DNA from: Marasmius tenuissimus
Lineage: Eukaryota > Basidiomycota > Agaricomycetes > Agaricales > Marasmiaceae
Direction of reading: 5' to 3'
Assembly (NCBI GenBank): GCA_029532415.1
Contig: JAQOTA010000028.1
Coordinates: forward strand, 248,001 to 312,000
DNA: 64,000 nucleotides
The notes under the pieces are model-generated. The model was not told where the DNA came from, ran no database searches, and saw only the letters and a list, made by a program, of their open reading frames with translations. Below are positions 1 to 9,828 of the stretch, piece by piece (positions within the stretch are counted from its first letter, which is position 1; every line of letters begins with the position of its first letter). The position numbers were made by a program, and so were the translations under genes.

Positions 1-1361
1 AACCGATGGTACTAGTACCCAGCCGGTGAGTATGGTTCATCAGTCTTTCAATATGATGTTGAACATTGATTTCAGGGCGAACGGGAGCACCGACGAGTCA
101 AGAACAAGTATCAAGTTACAAACAAGAACCGACCTGAAGGCCAGATCGGTGCCCTAGTGCTAGTCGAACGCAAGCTTGCTTCTCGCGACAACGAGGTTAT
201 GCCGCATGCAGACCCCTCTGTCCACCATCAGTTTCCGATCAACCAGAACAACTCAATGAAGTTGTACAACGTGATGAGTAGAAAGTATTCATACGATCCG
301 GCCTTGAAGGTACGCTGGTTATTTCGTCTTTTTCGTTGCAAGACTAAGGTTTTTTTGTTGTAGGATTTCGCGACAAAGCTTCAGAGGCATCTGATATCCC
401 GCATCTTGGACGTGGATCCCGACTCGGTCCCTGACGAAGATCTCTACCGCCTAGGTCTCGTTGGCGAATGTTTCTACAGGCACCAGAGATTCAGGCTTCA
501 TTACACGACATACGATTGTCGACGCAAGAAGGAGAGCATCGGGTTTTGGCGGAGTCCGCACATCATGATGCTCACAGGCGACCCCAGTGATCCCCATCCC
601 TATCTCTACGCCCGAGTCATTGGAATATATCATGCCAATGTTCTTTACACTGGAGCAGGTCCTGTTCATGGGAAGATGAGGCGTATGGAGTTTCTGTACG
701 TCCGATGGCTCCAGTTCGACGAAGGCCACCGGTGGGGATGGAAGGCAAAACGTCTCCCCCGTGTTCAATTCCTCAACGCAGAGGATCCCGAGGCGTTTGG
801 TTTCGTAGACCCGGCGCGAGTCATCCGAGCGTCGCACATGATACCGGCATACGAGTACAGCACAGTCCAGGATCTCTTGCCGAAAGACTCTCTTGCACGT
901 ATGTATGAAGATTTTTACGAAGGGAAATACGTCAAGGAAGAAAAAGACTGGCGTTACTTTTATGTGAACTTGTAAGTTTTCTAGTTCTATCTCTATTGTT
1001 CTCTTACTGAAACTGATTCTACAGGTTCCCTGACACGGACATGTTCATGCGTTATCGAGGCGGCGGCATCGGCCACATCAAGTTTCATGAGTTCCTTCGT
1101 GCCTTGGAAAAGGAGGCCACTGCTAACGACGTTCCCTTACCCGTCTACGATGACAACGGGAACGTTGTACAAGCGCCAGGTGAAGGTGAAAATGCTATGG
1201 ATGAAGACGATGCCCAGGACAAAGACGAGGACGAAGTGGAGGACGTAGTGGAGGACGAGGAGACCTTGGAGGACATGTATAACCGGGGGATGGCTATATG
1301 GGACGACGCAGAGCTGGCCCGGGAGTCAGACAGTGAAGACAGTGGTAGCGATTTCGACTAG
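1..1361 (+). CDS. Plavaka/KDZ-type transposase, C-terminal part (5' end outside window)
   Basis: Exons <1-25, 76-309, 364-971 and 1025-1361 join in one frame through GT-AG introns of 50, 54 and 53 bp, giving the last 400 residues of a larger protein. Recognisable blocks are GEREHRRVKNKYQVTNKN near the start, GECFYRHQRFRLHYTTYD, YARVIGIYHANVLYTG, and near the end DTDMFMRYRGGGIGH followed by a very acidic tail of Asp/Glu runs. I know these blocks from the C-terminal part of the large transposase-like proteins of Agaricomycete Plavaka and KDZ DNA transposons; which of the two is less certain. The catalytic core would lie left of the window. The frame is intact over all four exons, so this part is not decayed. 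The family role is DNA transposition; activity here is unknown. Confidence 0.7.
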
Positions 1362-1860
1362 TTAGGATGTATTCACGTAGACGCTACCAATTCACGCAGT
1401 TTTTCTTTACTCAATGTCGGACCCAAATAGTAAGCGCTCCCGTGTATGAGCACCAGTATTTGGGACGTTGGTTTCATCCGGACTCTATCTAACCAGACGA
1501 TGAACAGACGATGAACAGCCCTCGGTCATGTAGACCCAGCCTAGCGCTTTCTGACAAGACGCGCGTCAGTCTTGGGCGCTCTGACCAGCGGCTGATCTTT
1601 TGCTGATAAGATCATCTCATTCTTTCGTTATCTCATCAGCCGCTGATCATCGTCTTATCAAACTCATCCAGCCTGTTGATGCTTGGCCAACGCCTCGCCA
1701 TTCTACAAACATACTGACGGTAAGTGATCATCGTTTGATCATATTACATTATTCTAATTGTAGATTTACAGTATACGATCATCTATGGTAAGTCTACCTA
1801 TCACTTGCAACCCGCGTCAGCCACTGATCAGGGTGGCCTCGTTTCGCTGGTGATGGTACT
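1362..1860. mobile_element. possible 3' subterminal region of the transposon
   Basis: No gene is seen. The stretch carries three copies of a 12-bp motif CAGCnnCTGATC at 1586-1597, 1637-1648 and 1818-1829, and a perfect 11-bp tandem duplication of CAGACGATGAA at 1494-1515. Short repeated motifs near the ends are common in large fungal and plant DNA transposons. This makes it a plausible non-coding end of the element encoded at 1-1361. No terminal inverted repeat could be paired because the left end is outside the window. Confidence 0.35.
1586..1829. repeat. three dispersed CAGCnnCTGATC motifs
   Basis: Copies are CAGCGGCTGATC (1586), CAGCCGCTGATC (1637) and CAGCCACTGATC (1818). The middle copy is embedded in a near-palindrome, ATCAGC-C-GCTGAT. 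They lie within 500 bp downstream of the transposase stop codon. Confidence 0.5.
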
Positions 1861-1955
1861 TAGTCTTAGGCTCTCTTAGCTGCGTAACGACTCAATCGGA
1901 GGTTGAACTTGATAAGAGAAATTCATACAGGAGTAACTTAGGAGTCTCCAGTCAA

Positions 1956-1985
1956 CAACTACAGAATACGCAACTACAGAATGCG
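1956..1985. repeat. 15-bp tandem duplication
   Basis: CAACTACAGAATACG at 1956-1970 is followed directly by CAACTACAGAATGCG at 1971-1985, with one mismatch. The rest of 1861-2268 shows no gene. Confidence 0.6.
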
Positions 1986-2268
1986 AGGGATATAGATCAA
2001 GTAAAGATAGAAAGAAAGAAGAAAGGGGTGCGGGTGGGGGGGTGATGAATAGTAGCCGGAAAATAAGCATCCATGACAGTCATGTATATGAAGGCCATGC
2101 AAAACTTGGTGCCTCTGGCATGCCGAGTAGACAACACGTGTGTAACGATAGGTGAATGCGGCAGTCCCTGGAACGGGAGACAGTCCGCACATTAACACAA
2201 GCCAAAACGGGGACCAATAGGCAATACCCACCTCGAGATCATAGCCGAAACATGTTATCCGACTATCA

Positions 2269-2553
2269 TCACTTCCATTGCGACTCCCGATGCTGCTCTT
2301 TTCCATGATTGCTGGTAGGTTTGTCCCCGGCGTAGTAGTTTTGGTAGTTATGCTGATCTCCGGTATTATTATTATTATTCTGCGGTCCCGACCCCGTGTT
2401 AGAGTTGGTGATCTGTGGCCCCCCCTGTGCATAGGTAATCTGGGGGCTCATGGGACCGTTGCTGCCGTCTGGATGTTGCGATGAGTAGGAGGATGATAGC
2501 GAGGTGCGACGGTTATCGCGTTGCGCGACAGTTCCGTAAGGGTGACTCGACAT
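2269..2553 (-). CDS. small Asn/Gln/Ser-rich hypothetical protein
   Basis: A single exon on the minus strand encodes 94 residues starting MSSHPYGTVAQRDNRRTSLS. The first half is Ser-rich. The second half holds two related blocks, NSNTGSGPQNNN and NNTGDQHNYQNYYAG, rich in Asn, Gln and Gly. There is no signal peptide, membrane segment or domain I recognise. The ATG at 2553 was chosen because a TATAAAT box stands about 95 bp upstream and CT-rich sequence typical of basidiomycete start regions lies between. Upstream in-frame codons exist but precede the likely transcription start. The composition is prion-like; that is inference from residues only. A downstream intron and second exon cannot be excluded. 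Confidence 0.5.
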   Translation of the reverse strand: MSSHPYGTVAQRDNRRTSLSSSYSSQHPDGSNGPMSPQITYAQGGPQITNSNTGSGPQNNNNNTGDQHNYQNYYAGDKPTSNHGKEQHRESQWK

Positions 2554-2642
2554 TGTGAGGGCAAGACGAGTAAAAACTGAAGAATAGACGATGAACGATG
2601 AGCTCGGAGCGGGCTGATAAAATACCATGAAACGCAGATCGA

Positions 2643-2649
2643 ATTTATA
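2643..2649 (-). promoter_or_regulatory. TATA box of the N/Q-rich gene
   Basis: TATAAAT on the minus strand, about 95 bp upstream of the ATG at 2553. The spacing resembles that of the other TATA-type genes in this window. Confidence 0.55.
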
Positions 2650-2676
2650 CCCGATCCAAGCTGACATGCTGACCAT

Positions 2677-5600
2677 ACGGCTCTGAGCTCATGAGAGGGT
2701 CAATTCTTCTTTCAGCTTTGGCGTAATCCATGAGGACATCAGATTCAAGTTATGTTCCCGCCATCCTTTGCTTCTCGTCCCGCTGGCATGGAGCTAGTAT
2801 CGTTATCCAGAAATACAGCTCCATGGTCCCCACGGGAAGCAGTTTTAGATTCTTCCAGCGCCGAACACAAGGACAGCCTCCCGAAGCTCAATGACTATTC
2901 ATCAAACTCCAGTGGGTCCATCTTCCGACCATTGCGTGGGTGCGGTGGATAGATCGAAAACGATCCCATGATTCAAGCACCTGCCACCCTTCTAGGTGCC
3001 AGTACCAGGAAGAGGGCGGCCACCCGACCACATCTGTACCAACCGACGTCAAATGCTAGGCAAAGTAAACCCAAGACTCGCGCGACCTCCACCCAAAACA
3101 AAGGGGATAGATGTATGGACATGAATCACACCTCGGTCCCAATTCCGCTACATCTGCTGTGTTGGACCCACAACGAGGTGTGAATAATGCTTCCTTTACC
3201 CACGTAGCACTATCTCCACCACTGGCCCTTGTTGCAGTCTCGGTGAAACCCGAAGAACAATGAGTCTGGCCTTGTTCCCAAGCTGTCAAGCGAGGATAAA
3301 GATAGTAGATACTGAGACCAAATTAGATGCGGGCCGAGATACGCCACCGATTCCACTGTGGTGCTCTTGGACACGTTCGAATGAGAGAAAACGGATCATC
3401 AAGTACTGCCGTGGGTAGCGGATATCTGGCAAAGTCGGCCTGTGGCGAAGTGCGAGAGAAGTAGTTATTCGAGTGCGCTAACTCTTCTGCATGACGAAGA
3501 CGATTGCATAGGTGGGTGTTCATTCTCAGCTACTCATTGTTCTCCACTCCTCGCATAGAGTCCTGAGGTCAGAGGAAGAACAAACAGCGAACAGCAGATA
3601 GTTCGGTCCAACGAGAACAACGAAGCAAGTGTATGTAGCTGACCATGAACGAAGATGTAATGGTGATGGTGATAGAAAAATCAAGGCCCGGACCGGTCTG
3701 ATAGTTGTTCTGGGGTCCACGGTCTACATCTGGATCTGAAAGAGCTGTGGGGTTCCCAGCCCGATCCCTAGCTCCCAACAGCACCCGTTCATACTTCGCG
3801 TCCAAAGCCCGTTCTGGACATATCGGCATGACTTTCGTATATCGGACACGAGTCAGCAAGTGTTGTATTCCAGATGCCGCTTTATGAGTTGACGCCCGAA
3901 AATTGGGGTTCGGAAAAGCAGAATCTCGGCGACCAGCCTCGACATTTACGGTACAGTGGCCCCAACGACTTCGAACAATTCCAGTCTATCAAACTGAGCA
4001 TTTGACCATAATGGACCCTGGCACTTGCCCAACCCAAAACCTCGACAGTTGCACGACAACTGTGTAGGGCGTTCCCGACTGGAGCGCTGCCGAAACGGTA
4101 TGGTCCTAGCTGCACGTAGAATATAGCATTCTGGCTAGCTATATCGACTACGGAACCCTGCCGTTCCGAAATGAGTCCAAGTTTTCTTATTTCTTCGACG
4201 AGTGTCTGGATGCGTGGTGCCAGCCCTTGTCGACGTTAGCAGTATCAAAACGGGCGAATAAATTGTCAATAAGCTGCACAACAACGGGCGAACGTTTCCA
4301 GTAAAGGACTCACCAGACCAGCTTGGCAGCATTTCTTAGTTTACAAGATGCATCCGCGTTGATCTGAGTACACACGAGCGCTCGAGTAACTGGAACCTCG
4401 ATAGAAATTCTAGCCGTTGCGATCCGGATTCATAATCGAAAGAGAGGGTAACAGCTTGATAATGGACATTGGCCGCGTTCATTTCCATTTGGAAGCTAGT
4501 TGTTTCAGCGCTGAACGCCAGTGTGAAGATAGGTCGTTGAAGAAACGTTCAGGAGTAGTATCCCGAAATTCGACAGATAAGAGGAGGTATGAGGTATCTC
4601 GCAAGTAGATGCGAATAGTAAACGGAAAGGTTCCGTAGAGAATATATCAAGTAGGGTGGAGGGAACTGAAACGGATAAACAATAAAAAAAGAGGCATCGA
4701 CCAGAACGTAGAGAGCCTCATCCAGAACGAAGGGACAGACACTCCCCGAGCTACACCCTCAGTCCCAGCCCCGCCACGGTGTCTAAAGAAGTTGGTGTGT
4801 GGGAAGGGTATTGAGAGACATGAAGTCGGAGTGTGTGGCTTCTTTAATATGCCAAAGACGGCCTGTATGGGGGCATATTCACCGGCTCCCTGGCGCTCTC
4901 TGCTCCTCGCGCGTGCCCTAGATTCGAGAGGGAGGGTATATAGCGAGAAGTGAATGGTTCTGTGCGACGAGAACCGGAAGAACGCGCTGAGAGCTACACG
5001 AACAAAGGCAGAAATGGTGGTGGTAACGAAAGAGAGGGATTGTGCGGGTCTGATCACCACACCTGAATCTGGACGAGCGCGAGTACCGTGAACCTTCTCA
5101 ACGTTATTTCCAACCTTCAAGCTCTCAGTAGCACCTATCCATTCTCCGCTACTTACAGAGACCTGTCACGGAAGCGCCTATGTATCTGCCATGGATTGAG
5201 TACCATTCGAGAAACATAGACATCCTAGATGTGGCTTCATGAGATCCCTCCCGCCCTGGAATGTGACTTCAGGTCTTCGATTACGCTCGAGATGGTATAC
5301 AAGAAACCGTACCCCTCTAGGTGTCGCATAATATGCCCAGTAAACGTTCGAATGATTGAAATGAGGGGTTTGGACCGAAAGCGGAGGCGTCAGATCTCGG
5401 GGACCACGCCCCGATGTAGTAACCACAACGACCTCGTAAGGTTCCCGTCGTCCAAGTCGAACTCTCCAATGACCAGAGAGCGAGTTGCGCAGCACCGAGT
5501 GCCGAATAAACTCTCGAAAGAAGACAAAGAAACTCTTGCCCACCCCGAAACCTTCTCGAATGTAGGAGAGGCCCACTCACACAGAGCATGAGCAGGGCCA

Positions 5601-7629
5601 CCGTAGCTGACGCTAGTGCAAGAGCAGCTACGTCCTCTCAGGTGAACTAAAAGCTATCCTCCCCCATCCCCTTCGCCCGATGAGTGCCAAATCACTCCAA
5701 AAAAGCCACGACATCCGTCTGGCGACCTCAAGATCGTGCTACGCTCTCGGTACATTGTCGATAGAACCCTCTAAATGCTGTAAGACCGAGCATTGTGAAC
5801 GACAGTCTGCACAGGACAAACGCGAAAAGCCGATGAACGATTGTTCGGCTGTGCTGACCGAAGAGCACGAGAAGGTCGAAGATTGAGACCCTGTATCGAA
5901 AGAATCGAGTGGGGACATTGAAGTTGGAGGAGGAAAATGAACGAGAGTCGAAACACCAAACTGAGGCTTGACGTTGGTTTTAGCGCTCAAGCCCGAGGAT
6001 TATTCGGTCTTTCTCGCCAGGCCGAATGAGAGTCCGGACTCCGTCAACGTCTTCTTCAACGATGGTGATGATGGTTCGGGAAAATTGCTTGATGGGAGGA
6101 AATATCGTCATGCCGTATAAGGCGAGTTGCGATCATAGAAGAGCTCGCGCATAGCGTATTTTATCGGTCCTTGGGGCGAGTTAACTCCAGACTACGAGGT
6201 TGAAGGCTGTTGACTAGGTGAGTCTCACTTATGCATAGGCTGAGTGATGGATCTACGACTCACCATCTAGCGATAAATTACCGTCATTCAGCCTCATAAC
6301 AGGATTTTCGCTTCAAGAAGAGCATTTGAACGTGCTCTACGTAGTTTCCGTGGGATAGGACAATCATCAACAGGCCGTTTTTATGGATTCTGGTGATCAC
6401 GACTTGAACGTTGAAGGGTGCACCGCCCACACCATGACTGCCAATCTCATCGTCAGAGAAGTTCGAAAATTGTCAGGATTGGATTATACCCACCAGGTCC
6501 TTCTTGTTTGCTCTGCAGACCAAATTCATTGTCGATCTCGTATGCATGATGCATGAGTCTTGGCGGCCTCAGTGAGTGCGAGCGGGACGAAAGAACAGTG
6601 TCAACGCACCTGATATAGACAAACAGACGGATCCCTAGCCATATCAACTATTTCGATTTACACCATGATAATTAGGAGTAGAAAGAAAGGGGAGCGGCTT
6701 GACGGTGGTGATGGTCGCTGGTTAGGATCATATTCGGGCGCTTACCGACGCGTTTGTAAGCATTGCTGTTAGCGCCAGCCGGTTACTCCCTTGTCTGCGA
6801 CCACCATTCAAGTCCTGCCAATCTCAGAACCACGCATTCGAAAACAAGAGAACACTAATTTTAAGATTTTTAACCTCCTCGCTCACATCCGGACCAATGG
6901 TAAAAGGCATTGGCTACGGTGCATTTACGGAAATTCGGTCGATTTCTTCGGGGTCTCGTTTTCAGGCAATTGCTTTCTCGTTCTTTTCCGAACTCGGCAG
7001 CTCTATATTCAACTCTGTGCTGATTACTCTTGCTCATCCGATCCTGCGTGTTCACGACCCTTGAACATAGGAGAAAGCTTCTGATTGGATCTGCCAGAGA
7101 CAAGTTGGATGGTCCATGGATACGGTACTTAACGTTGACTTGGAACACAAAGTTTGGCTGCGTACTATAGACTCTTTCTGCGATCCGAGATCCCGATTTT
7201 CGTACGCGCTCTTTTTTATGGGGCTGCACTCGAGCTGATCCATGTTAGTCGTTCAACGCCCACTTGGTGGCGAGTGTCTTGGGGGATGCTGCCGGGTCCG
7301 TTGTTAATTGCACTGGCGATATTTCACCCCTGTGCAAGACACGCAAACGATCGGCCAACGTCCCCTTCTTGTCGGATTTGAAGAGAGGAAGCCGACACTC
7401 CCAAGCTCTCCGCCATCGGCTTTCATTGGTGTATCCTGTTTAGCAAGATCCACCACTTTTCGATGTTTCCCTAGGGCTTGAGCCTAGGTACTGGGCTATT
7501 TTTGCCTCCCGTCACCAATTCACGAGGGATGGCATCGTGTTTGCACGACCACCCGTTGTTCATCAGTTTTGAATAGTACTTCGAATGCCGGCTCTGCCAC
7601 CATACTAGATGGTGACAATCTCAGTAAGC
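2677..7629. other. about 5 kb without a convincing gene
   Basis: Both strands hold only short open frames with no recognisable domain, no chain of spliceable exons and no clear promoter. A minus-strand frame near 3569-3859 contains a GPQNNYQTG stretch that recalls the N/Q-rich protein at 2269-2553; it may be a decayed relative or chance. I see no tRNA or rRNA. Confidence 0.5.
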
Positions 7630-7756
7630 AAAGCCCGTGGGGATCTCTATATGACTCAGACTGACACCTGAATCAGTAAGTAGGTAGCCTATTTATTTGA
7701 AGTGACTTCGAGCCCGTACTCCTCACTTTGCAACTCTACAGCTACCCTCCCAGAAA
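7630..7756 (+). promoter_or_regulatory. promoter region of the first GST
   Basis: Contains AAAGCCCGTGGGGAT at 7630-7644 and an AT-rich TATTTATT element near 7690. Both have counterparts at matching distance upstream of the second GST (8825-8839 and 8881-8890), so the promoter was copied with the gene and this block was conserved. Confidence 0.5.
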
Positions 7757-8542
7757 ATGATCTCTCTCTATGATATTGGCCCTACGACACACCCGGGCAC
7801 ACAAGCGACCGGTGCTTCTCCGTTCGTTCGTATCCTAATGTGAGCCCCTTTTTGCTCATTGCGCATCCTGACCAAGGCTCAGAAGTTCCCTCACAGCTTC
7901 ATTCTGCGCTACAAAAAAATTCCTTACGAAATCGTGCCAGTCGGCTTTACCGACATCGAGCGAGTCGCTAAAGAACAAGGCGCTGCACCCACTGTCACTT
8001 CAGGCGTCACCAAATACACCGTCCCCTTCATTAAGGATCCTACCACTGGAAAAGTTATTTCTGACACACCAGCAATAGCCCAATATCTCGATGAAGCCTA
8101 TCCCGACACACCTTCTGTCGTACCAAAGGATTCCCTCACCCTCCAGACGGTATTCCTCTATGACGCCGTCAGCCGCGTGCGCAGCACCTTCAGAAAAGCG
8201 ATTCGCCCAACACTCGCGAGCCATTTCCCAAAAGATTATCAGGAAGTCAACCAAGTGCCCCAATTTACTGCTGAAGAGGTGGCGGAAGCTTTCAAGGACG
8301 GGAAGGCGCAGTTCGCAAAGTTCAGCGAAATTTTGAACGGGGGCGCGCCGTTCAGGGAATTCGCCATGGGTGAGAAACCGACATTCGCAGACTTCGGTTT
8401 GGTCGCGTTCGTCTACCCAGCCAAATTCATATATGGAGCTGAAAGCGACGAATGGAAGGAGATGAGTTCATGGGCCAACGGGTGGGTAGGATGGGTCACT
8501 GACAGGGTGGTCGAAATCACTGCTATAGAAAACTCCCAGTAG
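7757..8542 (+). CDS. glutathione S-transferase, etherase-like (first tandem copy)
   Basis: Exons 7757-7839 and 7897-8542 join within an Ile codon across a 57-bp intron to give 242 residues. The N-terminal thioredoxin-like half begins MISLYDIGPTTHPG and continues with LRYKKIPYEIVPVGFTDIE, VPFIKD, and SDTPAIAQYLDEAYPDTP, the usual glutathione-binding strand and helix of GSTs. The C-terminal helical half ends FADFGLVAFVYPAKFIYG and WANGWVGWV. Length and block order match the basidiomycete LigE-like (GTE) class of cytosolic GSTs, which conjugate glutathione to lignin-derived or xenobiotic compounds. The substrate is inferred from class only. The start matches the paralogue exactly. A second copy follows 398 bp downstream in the same direction. 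Confidence 0.8.
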
Positions 8543-8940
8543 AAGAAATCTAGACAAAATGTACAATAAGGAATCAGGAAGTAAAGCTCAATTCAAGGAA
8601 TCTAAGATGCAGTCTTGCTGAGGGTATGAAATAACTCGGTTCGGCAATGCCCGAATACCGAAAGTTTAAGTAGCTTGCTGACCTTGCAAACCACCATGCA
8701 ACTTCCCGTGTCAAGACTTCAACATTAGGGGAATTGAAAGAACACTAGTAAGAAAAAGGTTGTTCCATGTCCGAGAAGACCCAAGCTAGTACAGTATATT
8801 CATTGAATCCCCTTAGTCCTCAGTAAAGCCCGTGGGGATATCTCCGTACGACCCACTCCTGTCATGAGTTAGCGGGGAGCGTATTTATAGGTAAGTCAAA
8901 ACGGCACTCCTGACTCAGTCACTGTCAGTAACCGCAGGCT
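8543..8940 (+). promoter_or_regulatory. GST intergenic spacer with promoter of the second copy
   Basis: The spacer contains AAAGCCCGTGGGGAT at 8825-8839 and GTATTTATAG at 8881-8890, about 100 and 50 bp upstream of the second GST start. The first element is identical to the one upstream of the first copy. No other gene is seen. Confidence 0.5.
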
Positions 8941-9739
8941 ATGATCTCTCTCTACGATATTGGGCCTACAACACATCCTGGCACACAAGTGACTGGTGCT
9001 TCCCCGTTCGTCCGTATCATAATGTGAGTCCTTTGCCCTTATCAGACGTTATACCATCATCAAGGCTTAGAAGGCTCCTTATAGCTTCATCTTGCGCTAC
9101 AAAAATCTGCGTTATGAGATCGTACCAATCGGCCTCACCGACATCGAACGAGTGGCTAAAGAACTCGGTGCTGCTCCCACTATCACTTTCTCCTCCACTA
9201 AATACACCGTCCCTTTCATTAAGGATTCTACAACTGGAAAGGTCATCTCTGACTCCTCCGCCATAGCCCAATACCTCGACGAAGCCTATCCCGACACGCC
9301 TCCTGTCGTACCAGCAGATTCCCTTATCCTGCAGAGGATATTCCTCTCTGATGCTATCGGTCGTGTTGGCAACACTTACAAGGCAGCAATCCGTCCAAAA
9401 CTTGTTGGTCACTTCCCAAAAGATTATCAGGAAGCAGCTAGCCGGGGTCGGGTGCCTCAACCAACCTCTTCAGAGGTGATAGAAGCATGCGAGGATGGGA
9501 AGGTGCAGTTCACGAAATTTAGCGAGATCTTGAACGGAGGCGCACCGCTCAGGGAATTCACTATGGGTGCGAGACCGACCTTTGCTGATTTCGGTTTGGT
9601 CGCATTCGTGTACCCAGCCAAATTCATATATGGAGCTGAAAGCGACGAATGGAAGGAGATGAGGTCATGGGCCAACGGATGGGTAGGGTGGGTGACTGAC
9701 AAAGTGGTTGAAATCACTGCTGTAGAGAACTCCCAGTAG
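8941..9739 (+). CDS. glutathione S-transferase, etherase-like (second tandem copy)
   Basis: Exons 8941-9023 and 9085-9739 (61-bp intron at the same codon as in the first copy) encode 245 residues. The sequence parallels the upstream GST throughout: MISLYDIGPTTHPGTQVTG, LRYKNLRYEIVPIGLTDIE, VPFIKDSTTGKVISDSSAIA and KFIYGAESDEWKEM. The main difference is a three-residue insertion after KDYQEA (SRGRVPQ against NQVPQ). Some segments near the 3' end are almost identical in DNA, pointing to a recent tandem duplication or gene conversion. The role is as for the first copy: a soluble glutathione transferase of the LigE-like class. It ends 89 bp from the convergent IML1 stop. Confidence 0.8.
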
Positions 9740-9828
9740 AAGTATAATAAACGAAATGTACAATAAGGAATAAGGAAGTACAGATACATGTGCACAACAG
9801 TTACCTACAACAAACAAGTATGCACCAA

